A DNA stretch of 64,000 nt from Mediterranea massiliensis (GCF_900128475.1 NZ_LT635839.1:724807-788806), one strand, 5' to 3'. Positions 1-9,643 are shown, counted from the stretch's first letter. Notes: generated from the letters alone by a model not told the origin. Made by a program: numbers and translations.

Positions 1-273
1 CCATTGGCTGCGCAGCAGTTTGATGATAACAGCAAAGTTTTTCCACAGATGTTGTCGGTCGAAGCCTGCTACCGGCAGACCGATGATGCGGTAGCCGGCG
101 TCGGGTACGCGTTGCATTTCCATCCTTCCTTCGGCACCGACAAACAGGATTTCTGCTTCGGGGCACAGTTCACGGATGGCGTTGGCAATGGATACGGCCG
201 GGAAGATATGACCTCCCGTACCGCCTCCGCTGATGATGATACGCGGATGGTTATGATTGTTGTTCTCCTTCAT
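1..273 (-). CDS. murG: MurG N-terminal part (cut by window edge)
   Basis: UDP-GlcNAc:undecaprenyl-PP-MurNAc-pentapeptide GlcNAc transferase, which makes lipid II at the inner face of the cytoplasmic membrane. The 91 visible codons start at an ATG at 273 and hold the family's N-terminal glycine-rich loop ISGGGTGGHIFPA (about residues 14-26), followed by a Rossmann-like beta-alpha region with LFVGAEGRMEMQRVP. The reading frame is open to base 1, so the C-terminal UDP-GlcNAc-binding domain lies outside the window. It starts 24 bp after the ftsW stop on the same strand and is clearly part of the same transcription unit. Confidence 0.95.
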   Translation of the reverse strand, partial: MKENNNHNHPRIIISGGGTGGHIFPAVSIANAIRELCPEAEILFVGAEGRMEMQRVPDAGYRIIGLPVAGFDRQHLWKNFAVIIKLLRSQW

Positions 274-297
274 ATTTTCACCTTATTATATATGTGC

Positions 298-1608
298 TTA
301 TTTGAATTCACTGTCACTGTTCAGAAGCTTGGAGGTTGGTTCTTCGGCTTCCTGACCGGCAGACGGCTGTTCGGTTGTTGTCTTGTCGCCCGTTTCTATC
401 TGCATGGGGATTTGTGCGTCATGCAGGCGCTGTTCCTCCAGCTGGGCGGTATATCGGCTCACGCTCAGTATCATGCCGATGTAGGCACAGTTGATGAAGG
501 TGGATGTACCTCCCTTGCTGATGAGCGGCAGCGGTTGTCCAGTGACGGGAGCCAGTCCCACGGCTACCATCATGTTGAACAAAGCTTGGGTTACCAGTAG
601 CAGGGCGATGCCTATCACCAGAAAGGCGGGAAACGTCCGGTCGCACTTCTTGGCGATGCGCCCGACGCGTATCAGCAGACAAACATAAAGAAAGACGACG
701 ACGATACCGCCAATCAGTCCCAGTTCTTCAATGATGATGGCATAAATGAAATCCGAATAGGCCTGACTCAGAAAATCGCGCTGTACGGAGTTGCCCGGCC
801 CCTTGCCAATGACGTGGCTGGTGGCTACAGCAATGCGGGCATGCGCTACCTGTGCATCGCCGTCAATGTCAAATTTGGCCGCCGGTACTTCCTTGGCGTA
901 TGCGAAATCTACGATACGTGCCTTGACCGTTGTGAAGCGGTGTCCCATCGGAATCTTTTCCAGCGTGTCATTAGGGGTAGCCAGCAGGAAGGATACGAAC
1001 AGTACAACCAGTCCGACCAATCCGCCTCCCAGCATCAGCAGCTTTTTGGCTTGTATACGTCCGATGAACATCATCAGGTAGACGGTACTGAAAAGCAACA
1101 CACCGGTTGAGTAGTTCTCAGGCAGGATGAGGCCGCAGACGATGCACGTCATGATCATGATGCGTTTGAATGCCTTGGGAGAGGCCCCGTTTTCATCCTG
1201 TCCTCGTGACAAGATGACGGCTGTTCCCATTACCACTCCCATCTTGGCCAGTTCCGACGGTTGGAACTGAACTCCCATGAAGGTCATCCAGCGGGCTGCA
1301 CCATTGATGCGGTCGCCTGTGACGAAGCCTGTAACCATCACGAAGAGCAGCAGTACAATGGACACCAGCAGCAACGGATAGGGAAGTGCCTGAAACCACT
1401 TGTAGGGAATGTTGTGTACAAACACGACAATCAAGGCTCCGATAGACAGCAGGATGGTATGCTGGGTGATGGGGCCCCAGTGGTCGCCGCTTTTATAGGT
1501 CAGTGTAGAAGCGGCGGAGAATACCTCGGTGATGGAGATGAGACAGAGTACCAGGAAGATAATCCATATCACCTTGTCGCCTTTGAATATGCTTTTCAGT
1601 AAATCCAC
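298..1608 (-). CDS. ftsW: FtsW, division septum SEDS glycosyltransferase
   Basis: Integral membrane SEDS protein that polymerises lipid II at the septum together with its cognate class B PBP. The 436-residue product has about ten hydrophobic segments, the SEDS motif ARWMTFMGVQFQPSELAK (residues about 105-122) and the long loop with GPGNSVQRDFLSQAYSDFI before a C-terminal PLPLISKGGTS segment. The C-terminal tail of about 45 residues is polar and acidic, as is common in Bacteroidetes FtsW. The position between murD and murG is the usual dcw order and separates it from RodA. Confidence 0.95.
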   Translation of the reverse strand: MDLLKSIFKGDKVIWIIFLVLCLISITEVFSAASTLTYKSGDHWGPITQHTILLSIGALIVVFVHNIPYKWFQALPYPLLLVSIVLLLFVMVTGFVTGDRINGAARWMTFMGVQFQPSELAKMGVVMGTAVILSRGQDENGASPKAFKRIMIMTCIVCGLILPENYSTGVLLFSTVYLMMFIGRIQAKKLLMLGGGLVGLVVLFVSFLLATPNDTLEKIPMGHRFTTVKARIVDFAYAKEVPAAKFDIDGDAQVAHARIAVATSHVIGKGPGNSVQRDFLSQAYSDFIYAIIIEELGLIGGIVVVFLYVCLLIRVGRIAKKCDRTFPAFLVIGIALLLVTQALFNMMVAVGLAPVTGQPLPLISKGGTSTFINCAYIGMILSVSRYTAQLEEQRLHDAQIPMQIETGDKTTTEQPSAGQEAEEPTSKLLNSDSEFK

Positions 1609-1673
1609 TTTATTCAGAATTTAGATGTTCTACTTTTCGTTTTTTAGAAGGACCGTATGCTTCTGTCCTTCCC

Positions 1674-3008
1674 TTATAAGGCCCGTACGCAGGCTTTGAA
1701 CTGGTCGCCTCGGTCTTCGTAACTCTTGAACAGGTCGAACGAAGCACAGCAGGGGCTCAGCAGAACGGTTTCTCCTTTCTTGGCCAGATGGAAAGCGGCG
1801 TCTACGGCATCCTTCATGCCTGTCTGTACGTCGGCTACCGGTAGTCCCAGACGATCGAAAAACTCATGCAGTTTTTCATTGTGAAGTCCCAGATAGACCA
1901 ATGCCGAGCATTTTTCTCGTACCAGTTCCTCTATCTCTTTGTAGTCATTGCCCTTGTCCTTGCCTCCCAGAATCAGTACGGTTTTGGTGGTCATGCTTTG
2001 CAGGGCATACCAGCAAGAGTTGACGTTGGTGGCCTTGGAATCGTTGATGAAGTGGACGCCCCGTACGGTAGCTACCTTTTCCAGCCGGTGGGGAACTCCC
2101 TGGAAATCGGACAAGGCCTTGCGGATGTCTTCATTCTTCACACCGGCCAGGTTGGCCGAAATGCCGGCGGCCAGTGAGTTGTACAGGTTGTGTGTGCCGT
2201 GCAGAGCCAGTTCTTCCTGTTCCATGTTGAAGGCGATGGGGGTGTTGATTTCCACTTCACCGTCTTCCACATAGGCGATAGCACCGTCTTCCTTGACGGC
2301 AGAGAAGGGGTAGAGGTGAGCCTTCAAACCGTGTTTGGCCAGTTCACGTCGGATGATGGGGTCATCGTTCCAATAAATGAACGCATCGTCTTCAGTCTGG
2401 TTCTGGGTGATACGGAACTTGGCGTCTACATAGTTCTGCATGCAGTAGTCGTAGCGGTCCAGATGGTCGGGCGTGATGTTCATTAGCACGGCGATGTTGG
2501 CACGGAACTTATACATGTTGTCCAGCTGGAAGCTGCTCAGTTCGATGACGTAATAGTCGTGTTGTTCGGTGGCTACCTGGAGAGCCAGGCTGTTACCGAT
2601 GTTGCCGGCCAGTCCGACGTTCATGCCTGCGCTTTTGAAGATGTGGTAGATCAGTGATGTGGTCGTTGTCTTACCGTTCGATCCGGTGATACAGATCATT
2701 TTGGCCTTTGTATAGCGTCCGGCAAATTCTATTTCGGAAATGATGGGTGTTCCTTGTTCCTTCAGCTTCAGTACCAGGGGAGCATTGTTGGGGATGCCAG
2801 GGCTCTTGATGACTTCATCAGCATTCAGAATCTTTTCTTCCGTATGTCCTCCCTCTTCCCAGGGAATGTCATACTTGTTCAACAGTTCTTTGTACTTGTC
2901 CTTGATGGCACCCATGTCTGAAACAAAAGTGTCGAAACCTTTCACTTTTGCCAGCACGGCAGCACCTGCGCCGCTTTCGCCGGCTCCTAAAACTACAATT
3001 CTGTTCAT
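1674..3008 (-). CDS. murD: UDP-N-acetylmuramoyl-L-alanine--D-glutamate ligase
   Basis: Cytoplasmic Mur ligase adding D-Glu to UDP-MurNAc-L-Ala. The 444-residue protein starts at the ATG at 3008, giving the expected N-terminus MNRIVVLGAGESGAGAAVLA (UDP-binding Rossmann loop). An upstream in-frame extension would run into mraY and is rejected. The ATP loop CITGSNGKTTTTSLIYH and the central MNITPDHLDRY segment of Mur ligases are present, as is the C-terminal domain with ILGGKDKGNDY and the LLSPCCASFDLFKSYEDRGDQF signature typical of MurD. It follows mraY by 8 bp and precedes ftsW. Confidence 0.96.
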   Translation of the reverse strand: MNRIVVLGAGESGAGAAVLAKVKGFDTFVSDMGAIKDKYKELLNKYDIPWEEGGHTEEKILNADEVIKSPGIPNNAPLVLKLKEQGTPIISEIEFAGRYTKAKMICITGSNGKTTTTSLIYHIFKSAGMNVGLAGNIGNSLALQVATEQHDYYVIELSSFQLDNMYKFRANIAVLMNITPDHLDRYDYCMQNYVDAKFRITQNQTEDDAFIYWNDDPIIRRELAKHGLKAHLYPFSAVKEDGAIAYVEDGEVEINTPIAFNMEQEELALHGTHNLYNSLAAGISANLAGVKNEDIRKALSDFQGVPHRLEKVATVRGVHFINDSKATNVNSCWYALQSMTTKTVLILGGKDKGNDYKEIEELVREKCSALVYLGLHNEKLHEFFDRLGLPVADVQTGMKDAVDAAFHLAKKGETVLLSPCCASFDLFKSYEDRGDQFKACVRAL

Positions 3009-3016
3009 ATCTAAAG

Positions 3017-4285
3017 TTATCTGATCTTCAATGTTATAATGGTAATGGCTGCCAGAATGATGGTCACAATCCAAAAGCGGACGGTAATCTTCGATTCGTG
3101 GAACAACTGTTCGGGTTTGGTGAACACGACCTTGCACCCCGGCTCAATCAGGTTCATGCCTGTGCGGAAGTGGTCGTGTATCGGGGTCCGTTTGAACAGG
3201 CGCTGCTTGACGCCTTTTCGTTTGCCGGCCTTGTAGTACACCCGTTGCAGGATGACGGACAGGTTCTCTACCAGGAAGATGCCGCAGAGGATCGGTATCA
3301 GCAGTTCCTTGTGGATGATGATGGCAAAGACGGCGATGATTCCTCCGATGGTCAGGCTGCCCGTATCGCCCATGAATACTTGGGCCGGATAGGCGTTGTA
3401 CCACAGGAAACCGATGAGGGCACCGATAAAGGCGCAGACAAAGATAACCAGCTCTTCAGAACCTGGAATGTACATGATGTTCAGGTAGCCGGCATACTCG
3501 ATGTGACTCGACACATAGGCCAGGATGCCCAACGTCAGTCCGATGATGGCTGAGTTGCCTGCCGCCATGCCGTCCATGCCGTCGTTCAGGTTGGCACCGT
3601 TGCTCACGGCCGTAACCACGAAGATGGTAACGATGACGAACAAGATCCATCCGGCCGTCTGTGCATGGTCACCCAGAAAGCCCATGATGTCGGCATAGTC
3701 CAGGTTGTTGCTTTTGAAGAAGGGGATGGTCGTTTGCGTCGCCTTGATTTCCTTGGCGGCATGTACCACTTCAATCTGTCCGTCGGGCTGTTCCACCTCG
3801 ATGTTCTCGCGGATGACAACCTGCGGACTGAGGTAAAGGGTCAGTCCTACAATCAGTCCCAGTCCCACCTGCCCGATAATCTTGAACTTGCCGTGCAGAC
3901 CTTCCTTGTCTTTCTTGAATATCTTGATGTAGTCGTCGGCAAAGCCCAGCGAACCCAGCCACACGGTGGTGACGAGCATCAGTATCATGTAGATATTCCC
4001 CAGCTTGCCCAGCAGCAGACAGGGAATGAGGGTGGCAAAGATGATGATGATGCCTCCCATGCTGGGAACGCCTACCTTGTTTACTCCGAACGGGTCGATG
4101 CTGGCATCGCGTTGGGTTTCGGTAATCTGTTTCCGTTTCAGTAGATGGATGAATTTGTCACCCCAGATTGTGGAAATCAGCAGGGCCAGGATGATGGCCA
4201 TCAAGGCGCGGAACGACGTATAGCCGAACATACCCGCACCCGGGAAGTCATACTGGTCAAGCCAATGGAACAAATAGTATAACAT
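3017..4285 (-). CDS. mraY: MraY, phospho-MurNAc-pentapeptide transferase
   Basis: Membrane enzyme that transfers phospho-MurNAc-pentapeptide to undecaprenyl phosphate (lipid I synthesis). Family motifs are all visible: GVPSMGGIIII, LGFADDYIK, NGANLNDGMDGMAAG, VFMGDTGSLTIGG and RTPIHDHFR. The protein is 422 residues, about 60 longer than proteobacterial MraY. The extra length is a polar insert of about 50 residues (VIRENIEVEQPDGQIEV and following) between two membrane segments, a feature that I believe is common in Bacteroidetes homologues. Start and stop fit tightly between murE and murD. Confidence 0.96.
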   Translation of the reverse strand: MLYYLFHWLDQYDFPGAGMFGYTSFRALMAIILALLISTIWGDKFIHLLKRKQITETQRDASIDPFGVNKVGVPSMGGIIIIFATLIPCLLLGKLGNIYMILMLVTTVWLGSLGFADDYIKIFKKDKEGLHGKFKIIGQVGLGLIVGLTLYLSPQVVIRENIEVEQPDGQIEVVHAAKEIKATQTTIPFFKSNNLDYADIMGFLGDHAQTAGWILFVIVTIFVVTAVSNGANLNDGMDGMAAGNSAIIGLTLGILAYVSSHIEYAGYLNIMYIPGSEELVIFVCAFIGALIGFLWYNAYPAQVFMGDTGSLTIGGIIAVFAIIIHKELLIPILCGIFLVENLSVILQRVYYKAGKRKGVKQRLFKRTPIHDHFRTGMNLIEPGCKVVFTKPEQLFHESKITVRFWIVTIILAAITIITLKIR

Positions 4286-4325
4286 AGCAATGAATCGTTT
4301 ACAATATACAATGAATGGTTGTTGC

Positions 4326-5777
4326 TCAGTTCATAATCTTCAGGAGTTCTTCCTTGTCGTCAAAGTGATGTTTTACTCCTTTGATTTCCTGATAGTTTTC
4401 GTGTCCCTTGCCAGCTACCAGCACGACATCGCCCGGCTGTGCCAGCAGACAGGCCGTCTTGATGGCTTCGCGGCGGTCCACGATGCTGATGGTCTTCTGC
4501 AGGTCGTTCTGGTCGAGTCCGGTCAGCATGTCGTTGATGATGTCCTGCGGCTCTTCAAAGCGCGGGTTGTCGCTGGTGATGATGACACGGTCGCTCAAGC
4601 GGGCGGCCTCCTTGGCCATCATGGGGCGCTTGCCTTTGTCACGGTTACCGCCGGCACCTACCACAGTGATGACTTTCCCTTTACCTTCCAATACGCCGTG
4701 AATGGCGTTCAGTACGTTGACCAGCGCATCGGGAGTATGGGCGTAGTCGACGATGGCTGTGAATGCTTTGCTCGGCGAGCGAACGGCATCGAAGCGTCCG
4801 GCTACCGGATGTAGGGTGCTCAGTGCCACCAGTACGTCTTCCTCTTTCTTGCCCAACAGGACGGCGGCGCCGAATACGGCCAGCAGGTTGGAGGCATTGA
4901 AGCGTCCGATGAACTGGACGGCCACCTCGTGGTTGTTGAACTCAAGCAACATGCCTTCGAAGTGTGATTCCAATACCCGTCCCTTGAAGTCGCTCAGGCT
5001 GCGGAGCGAGTAAGTGTATACGTGCGAACGGGTGTTCTGCGTCATCACCAGTCCGTTCTTGTCGTCCAGGTTGGTCAGGCTGAAAGCATCCTTAGGCATG
5101 TCGTCGAAGAATTTCTTCTTGGCCTTCAGGTAGTTTTCCACCGTCTTGTGATAGTCCAGGTGGTCGCGCGTCAGGTTGGTAAAGATGCCACCGGCAAAGC
5201 GCAGGCCGCTGATGCGTTTCTGGGCGATGGAGTGCGAGCTGACTTCCATGAAGGCATACTTGCATCCGGCATCGGCCATCTGTCCCAACAGACGGTTCAG
5301 GGTGATGGGGTCTGGCGTAGTATGTTCGGTCGGTATCGGCTGGTCATCGATGTAGTTGCATACGGTTGATATCAGTCCTACCTTGTAGCCGAAGTAGCGG
5401 AACACATTATATAATAAGGTGGCGATGGTTGTCTTGCCATTGGTGCCGGTGACGCCTACCAGTTCCATTTTGGAAGTGGGGTCGCCATAGAAGGTGGTTG
5501 CCACCTTGCCTACGGCATCTTCGCTGTCCTTGACCTGTATGTAGGTTACGTCGGGATTGGTTTGCTCCGGCATCTCCTCACAGAGGATGGCTACTGCTCC
5601 TCTTTCGATGGCGGCGGGAATGTAGGCGTGCCCGTCGGTCTGCGTGCCACGCATGGCCATGAACAGGTGACCGGTTTCCACCAGTCGTGAGTCGATGTTT
5701 ACTCCAGTTATCTCGATGTCAGTACTGCCGGTCACTTTTACCGGCTGTATGGCTTTCAACAATTCGTTCAGTTTCAT
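4326..5777 (-). CDS. murE: UDP-MurNAc-tripeptide synthetase (meso-DAP adding)
   Basis: Mur ligase that adds the third stem-peptide residue. The 483-residue product has the ATP loop GVTGTNGKTTIATLLY, the NLTRDHLDYH segment with the carbamylated-lysine region downstream, and the motif TSDNPRFEEP. In this family DNPR is the recognised signature for meso-diaminopimelate rather than lysine, so the peptidoglycan is inferred to be meso-DAP type, as expected for Bacteroidetes. It lies between ftsI and mraY on the same strand. Confidence 0.96.
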   Translation of the reverse strand: MKLNELLKAIQPVKVTGSTDIEITGVNIDSRLVETGHLFMAMRGTQTDGHAYIPAAIERGAVAILCEEMPEQTNPDVTYIQVKDSEDAVGKVATTFYGDPTSKMELVGVTGTNGKTTIATLLYNVFRYFGYKVGLISTVCNYIDDQPIPTEHTTPDPITLNRLLGQMADAGCKYAFMEVSSHSIAQKRISGLRFAGGIFTNLTRDHLDYHKTVENYLKAKKKFFDDMPKDAFSLTNLDDKNGLVMTQNTRSHVYTYSLRSLSDFKGRVLESHFEGMLLEFNNHEVAVQFIGRFNASNLLAVFGAAVLLGKKEEDVLVALSTLHPVAGRFDAVRSPSKAFTAIVDYAHTPDALVNVLNAIHGVLEGKGKVITVVGAGGNRDKGKRPMMAKEAARLSDRVIITSDNPRFEEPQDIINDMLTGLDQNDLQKTISIVDRREAIKTACLLAQPGDVVLVAGKGHENYQEIKGVKHHFDDKEELLKIMN

Positions 5778-5849
5778 ATATCTATCGTTATAATGGATTA
5801 TGGAGGAGGAACCCGTGTTGGGCTTCTTCCTCTTTTCATTCGTTGTTCC

Positions 5850-7976
5850 TTATTGTTTCAGTTGCAGACTAATGGTTTGTCCTTTCACTATCCTGCTTCC
5901 GCCGGCTATCGACTGGTTTTTCACTTTGCCGATGCCATAAACCTGTACGCGCAATCCCTTGCTTTCCAACAGATAGACTGCATCTTTGGCTCCCATCCCG
6001 ATGACGTTGGGCACCTGTCCCGATTTCTCGCTTTCGGTTTGCAGGATGACGGCGTTGGGCGACTGCTGGGCATGTCCCCAGGTGGTGCGGCCATCCGCCA
6101 GCTTGAAGTCCTTCTGTACAGGGACCTTCAGACCTTCCAGCACGCGGAGCGTTTCGTTCAGGTTGCCGGCCTTGACGGAGGGAATGACGTTGGTGGTGCT
6201 GTCTATGGCATTGCTCAGGTCGAAGTGCAGGTTCTTGGCATACACTCTTTCCGCAATCTTGCCGAATACGCTTCCTGCCATGCCACCACCCGAGGCGATG
6301 CCTTTGTTGATCTGGATGGAAACGATGCAACTGTATCGTGGTTGCTCCGAGGGGAAGTATCCGCAGAAGCTGACCAGGTGGTTGCGGACGCCGCCTTTAT
6401 AGCCTTCTGCCCCCTGCGAAATCTGTGCCGTACCAGTCTTTCCCGATACGTGGAACTGGCTGCTGCCGGCCGGTTTGGCCAATCCGTGGCTGACGACGTT
6501 CTGCAGGATGGTTCGTATCTGGTCCAGGGTATGGTCCGAACAAATCTTGGAATTGATGACTTCGACCGGATATTCTTCCACCGTCTCACCGTCCTTTACG
6601 GCCTTGGTCACGAAACGGGGCCGCACCATGGTGCCGTTGTTGGCAATGGCGTTGTAGAAGGTCAGGATGTTGATGGGCGGTATCTGCACTTCGTAGCCGA
6701 TACTCATCCATGGCAGGGTAGTCTTGGCGAAATACTTTTCTTTCGGCCCTTTGATATTTGGGATACCTTCGCCAGGTATCTGCAGATGCAGCGGCTGGTC
6801 GATGCTCATACGCTTCAAGCCGTCCACAAACTTCTGCGGGTCGTCCTTGTAGAACTGGTCGATGATGCTCGACACACCGATGTTGGACGACACTTCCATG
6901 ATGCGGTTCACGTCGATGACACCGTAGCCGCCCTTGTACCAGTTATGGTCGCGCATGGCCTGTCCGTACATCATCTTGATGCCGTTGCCCGTGTCGACGG
7001 TATAGTCGGGTGTAATCTTTCCATCCTCCAGTGCCACCATGATGGAGGCAGTCTTGAAGGTGGAGCCGGGCTCCTGCAGGTTGCTGATGGCCAGGTTGCG
7101 CATCTCGTAATAGTTGCCGTCCTGTCCGCGGGTCATGTTGACGATGGCCTTGACGTCGCCCGTAGGTACGTCCATCAGGATGGCTACGCCCGACACGGCT
7201 TCCAGCTCCTTCAGCTTGTCTACCAATGCCTTTTCGCAGATGTCCTGCATGTCCACGTCGATGGTGGTGATGATGTCGCATCCGTCCACGGGCGGGCGGT
7301 CTACGATGTTCAGGTACTTGTTCATCACCTTCTGGCGGTGGGTGATGCCGTCGCGTCCCTTCAGCAGGGAGTCGAAGGCCAGTTCGATGCCGTTCTTGGC
7401 TCCTTGGGCCGTATCAGCATAGAGGTCGCCCAGCGTACGTGCGGCCAGTGAGCCAAACGGCTTCTTACGCTGGTTGTAGGCCAGTTCGTGGAAGCCTCCC
7501 TTGTACTTGTTCAGATTGAACACTGGCAGGCGTTTTGCTTCCTTGTACTGGATGTATGAGATTCGTTTGGGGTAGATCAGGTAGTTGCGGCTTCCCTTCT
7601 TGCGGCCCTTCAGCAGATGGGCCTTGAACTGGGCGGCGCTCCGGTCGGGGAAGATTTTGTGCAGGCCTTCGCAGATTTCTGTCAGGTGGTTCATCAGCAT
7701 GGTGTCCTTCTGGTGTCCGCCGGCCTTGAAGTCCATGTAGATGCGGTATTCGGGCAGGGAACTGGCCATCAACTTGCCGTCGGCCGAGAGGATGTTGCCG
7801 CGGTTGGGCTTGACGGGCACACCTTCTCGTACGAAGCGGTCGGCCACGTCTTTCCAGTAGCCTTGCTCGGCAAACATGATGAAGCCGGCCTTGACTACCA
7901 CCGCTATCCCCATCAGCGACATCAGCAGCACGACGAAGAAGTAGCGGGTCATTATGTTTTTTTTGTTTACAGCCAT
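5850..7976 (-). CDS. ftsI: FtsI/PBP3-type transpeptidase with one PASTA domain
   Basis: Class B penicillin-binding protein that crosslinks septal peptidoglycan; partner of FtsW. The 708-residue protein has an N-terminal membrane anchor (about residues 10-36), a PBP dimerisation domain, and the transpeptidase triad S305-T-F-K308, S363/S364-N365 and K513-T-G515. Residues about 651-708 (PNVIGMGAKDAVYLLESKG and on) form a single C-terminal PASTA domain, which Escherichia coli FtsI lacks but Bacteroidetes and Gram-positive homologues have. It is 24 bp downstream of the FtsL-like gene. Confidence 0.95.
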   Translation of the reverse strand: MAVNKKNIMTRYFFVVLLMSLMGIAVVVKAGFIMFAEQGYWKDVADRFVREGVPVKPNRGNILSADGKLMASSLPEYRIYMDFKAGGHQKDTMLMNHLTEICEGLHKIFPDRSAAQFKAHLLKGRKKGSRNYLIYPKRISYIQYKEAKRLPVFNLNKYKGGFHELAYNQRKKPFGSLAARTLGDLYADTAQGAKNGIELAFDSLLKGRDGITHRQKVMNKYLNIVDRPPVDGCDIITTIDVDMQDICEKALVDKLKELEAVSGVAILMDVPTGDVKAIVNMTRGQDGNYYEMRNLAISNLQEPGSTFKTASIMVALEDGKITPDYTVDTGNGIKMMYGQAMRDHNWYKGGYGVIDVNRIMEVSSNIGVSSIIDQFYKDDPQKFVDGLKRMSIDQPLHLQIPGEGIPNIKGPKEKYFAKTTLPWMSIGYEVQIPPINILTFYNAIANNGTMVRPRFVTKAVKDGETVEEYPVEVINSKICSDHTLDQIRTILQNVVSHGLAKPAGSSQFHVSGKTGTAQISQGAEGYKGGVRNHLVSFCGYFPSEQPRYSCIVSIQINKGIASGGGMAGSVFGKIAERVYAKNLHFDLSNAIDSTTNVIPSVKAGNLNETLRVLEGLKVPVQKDFKLADGRTTWGHAQQSPNAVILQTESEKSGQVPNVIGMGAKDAVYLLESKGLRVQVYGIGKVKNQSIAGGSRIVKGQTISLQLKQ

Positions 7977-8000
7977 GGTTGTTTGTTCCGTTTTGTGGTT

Positions 8001-8360
8001 TTACTTGATCAGATAGGGAGGGGTGGTTGCCGTTTGCAGATCACTCTCGCGGGTGGAGATGTACTCCTCGATGCGCGACTGGCGGCTGCGCTCCATCAGT
8101 TCGGAGCTACGGGTCAGCGCGTCGTACTTGATGTCGGTCAGTTCCTTCTTCAGCCGGTCAATCTCTATCATCTGCTGCTGGCAGGCGTAGCGGTTGTGGA
8201 TGTAGAAGATGATGAGCACCATGACCAGTACCAGCAGTTTGGTCTGCCGGCGGAAGAAGTCGGTGGCCAGGATGTCTCCTCCCACGATGCTCCTCCAGGA
8301 TGCGTGCTTGCTTTTCTTTTCCGGTTGCGCGATGTTTTCTTGTCTGCTTTCCATTGCCAT
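8001..8360 (-). CDS. FtsL-like bitopic division protein
   Basis: A 119-residue protein with a short basic N-terminus, one membrane segment (about residues 43-57, LLVLVMVLIIFYIHN) and a following heptad-like coiled coil (QQQMIEIDRLKKELTDIKYDA). This topology, the size and its slot between rsmH and ftsI are those of FtsL, which scaffolds the FtsQLB-FtsWI complex. Sequence identity within FtsL families is very low, so the call rests on topology and gene order. An ATG two codons downstream of the chosen start is equally possible. Confidence 0.82.
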   Translation of the reverse strand: MAMESRQENIAQPEKKSKHASWRSIVGGDILATDFFRRQTKLLVLVMVLIIFYIHNRYACQQQMIEIDRLKKELTDIKYDALTRSSELMERSRQSRIEEYISTRESDLQTATTPPYLIK

Positions 8361-8372
8361 GTCTCCTTTATC

Positions 8373-9287
8373 TCATCGTTTTTCTGCTATTCTCAGTTTG
8401 GCGCTCCGCGAGCGGGGGTTGCGGGCCACCTCTTCTTCGTCGGGCACAATCACTTTGTTGTTTACGAGGCGGAAGGGTGTCTGTACGTTGCCGTAGAAAT
8501 CCTTCTCCGCCTTGCCTTCCACGTTGCCCGTCTTCATGATGTTCTTCACCATGCGGTCTTCCAGCGAGTGATAGGTGATGACGACCAGTCGTCCGCCCGG
8601 GCGCAGGGCTTCGGTGGCGGCATAGAGCATCTCCTTCAGGGCTTCCATCTCCTGGTTCACCTCGATGCGCAGGGCCTGGAAGACCTTGGCCAGTTCCTTC
8701 TTCTCGCGCTCGCGGCCGAAGAGGGGCTTCACGAGTTCGAGAAAGTCGCCGATGGTGTCAATCTTCTGCGTATTGCGCGCCTTGACCAGCAGGGCGGCCA
8801 GCTTGCGGCTGTTCTTCAGTTCGCCGTAGAGGTAGAACACGTCGGCCAGGCGTTCTTCGTCGTAGGTGTTTACCACGTCGGCCGCGGTGAGGCCTGCGCG
8901 TTTGTTCATGCGCATGTCCAGCCGGCCGTCGAAGCGGAAGGAGAAGCCCCGCTCGCTGTCGTCGAAGTGGTGGGACGACACGCCCAAGTCGGCCAGGACG
9001 GCATCCACCTGCTCCACGCCGTAGTAGCGCAGGAAATTGTGCAGGTAGCGGAAGTTGCTCCGCACGAAGGTGAAGTGCGGGTCGGCCACGATGTTGCGTT
9101 CGGCGTCCTCGTCCTGGTCGAAGCTCAGCAGTCGTCCGCCGTCGCCCAGTCGGGACAGGATTTCGCGCGAGTGTCCTCCTCCGCCGAAGGTCACGTCGAC
9201 GTACGTTCCGTCCGGGCGGATGTTCATGCCGTCTACGCTGGGTTTCAGCAGCACGGGGATGTGGTATGTCGGTTCTTTTTCTGCCAT
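8373..9287 (-). CDS. rsmH: 16S rRNA m4C1402 methyltransferase RsmH (MraW)
   Basis: SAM-dependent N4-methyltransferase for C1402 of 16S rRNA and, by convention, one of the first genes of the dcw cluster. The 304-residue protein starts at the ATG at 9287 (MAEKEPTYHIPVLLKPSVDG); an in-frame extension to 9383 is basic, low-quality sequence and is rejected. Visible motifs are VDVTFGGGGHSREIL (SAM loop), DLGVSSHHFDDSERGFSFR and ALRIEVNQEMEAL, plus the C-terminal RNPRSRSAKLRIAEK. No mraZ precedes it; instead a 466 bp spacer with a repeat array follows. Confidence 0.96.
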   Translation of the reverse strand: MAEKEPTYHIPVLLKPSVDGMNIRPDGTYVDVTFGGGGHSREILSRLGDGGRLLSFDQDEDAERNIVADPHFTFVRSNFRYLHNFLRYYGVEQVDAVLADLGVSSHHFDDSERGFSFRFDGRLDMRMNKRAGLTAADVVNTYDEERLADVFYLYGELKNSRKLAALLVKARNTQKIDTIGDFLELVKPLFGREREKKELAKVFQALRIEVNQEMEALKEMLYAATEALRPGGRLVVITYHSLEDRMVKNIMKTGNVEGKAEKDFYGNVQTPFRLVNNKVIVPDEEEVARNPRSRSAKLRIAEKR

Positions 9288-9490
9288 TTGCACCTTAGTA
9301 ATATAAAACGGCTGTAAAAGTACACATTTCTCCACAATTATGGGCAAGGTTTTCACTAAAATCAATGAACAAGTTTTCAACAACCTTAAATCCTTTGTTT
9401 GCAGAGGGTTCTGCCTGCTTGTGCGAATGATACTTTAAGTGAAAACAGCGTTTACGGAGGAAGTATGGGCTTCTGTGTCGGAAACGGTGG

Positions 9491-9578
9491 AAAACATTGC
9501 TTCTTCTGATGCAAAACATTGCTTTCTTTGCAGGAAAACATTGCTTTCTTTGTTGTAGAACATTCGGTCTTTTTCCGT
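9491..9578. repeat. Tandem array, 22 bp period, about four units
   Basis: Units start at 9491, 9513, 9535 and 9557, exactly 22 bp apart. Three begin AAAACATTGC and the fourth is a decayed AGAACATTCG. The second and third share AAAACATTGCTTTCTTTG, and the tails vary. A small dyad, GCAA-AACA-TTGC, is present where units 1 and 2 join. The array lies between the sigma-gene terminator and rsmH, upstream of the dcw cluster. Three other arrays with the same period but unrelated sequence occur in this window. Confidence 0.85.
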
Positions 9579-9643
9579 CAGAGAATGATTGTTTTCGTTT
9601 GATATGTAGCCTGTCGGCGGAGGGCTCTGGCGTTGGCTTGATA

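Noticed and set aside
5793..7451. 552-codon open frame opposite ftsI
   Set aside because: Shadow frame over an intact penicillin-binding protein gene; no motif.
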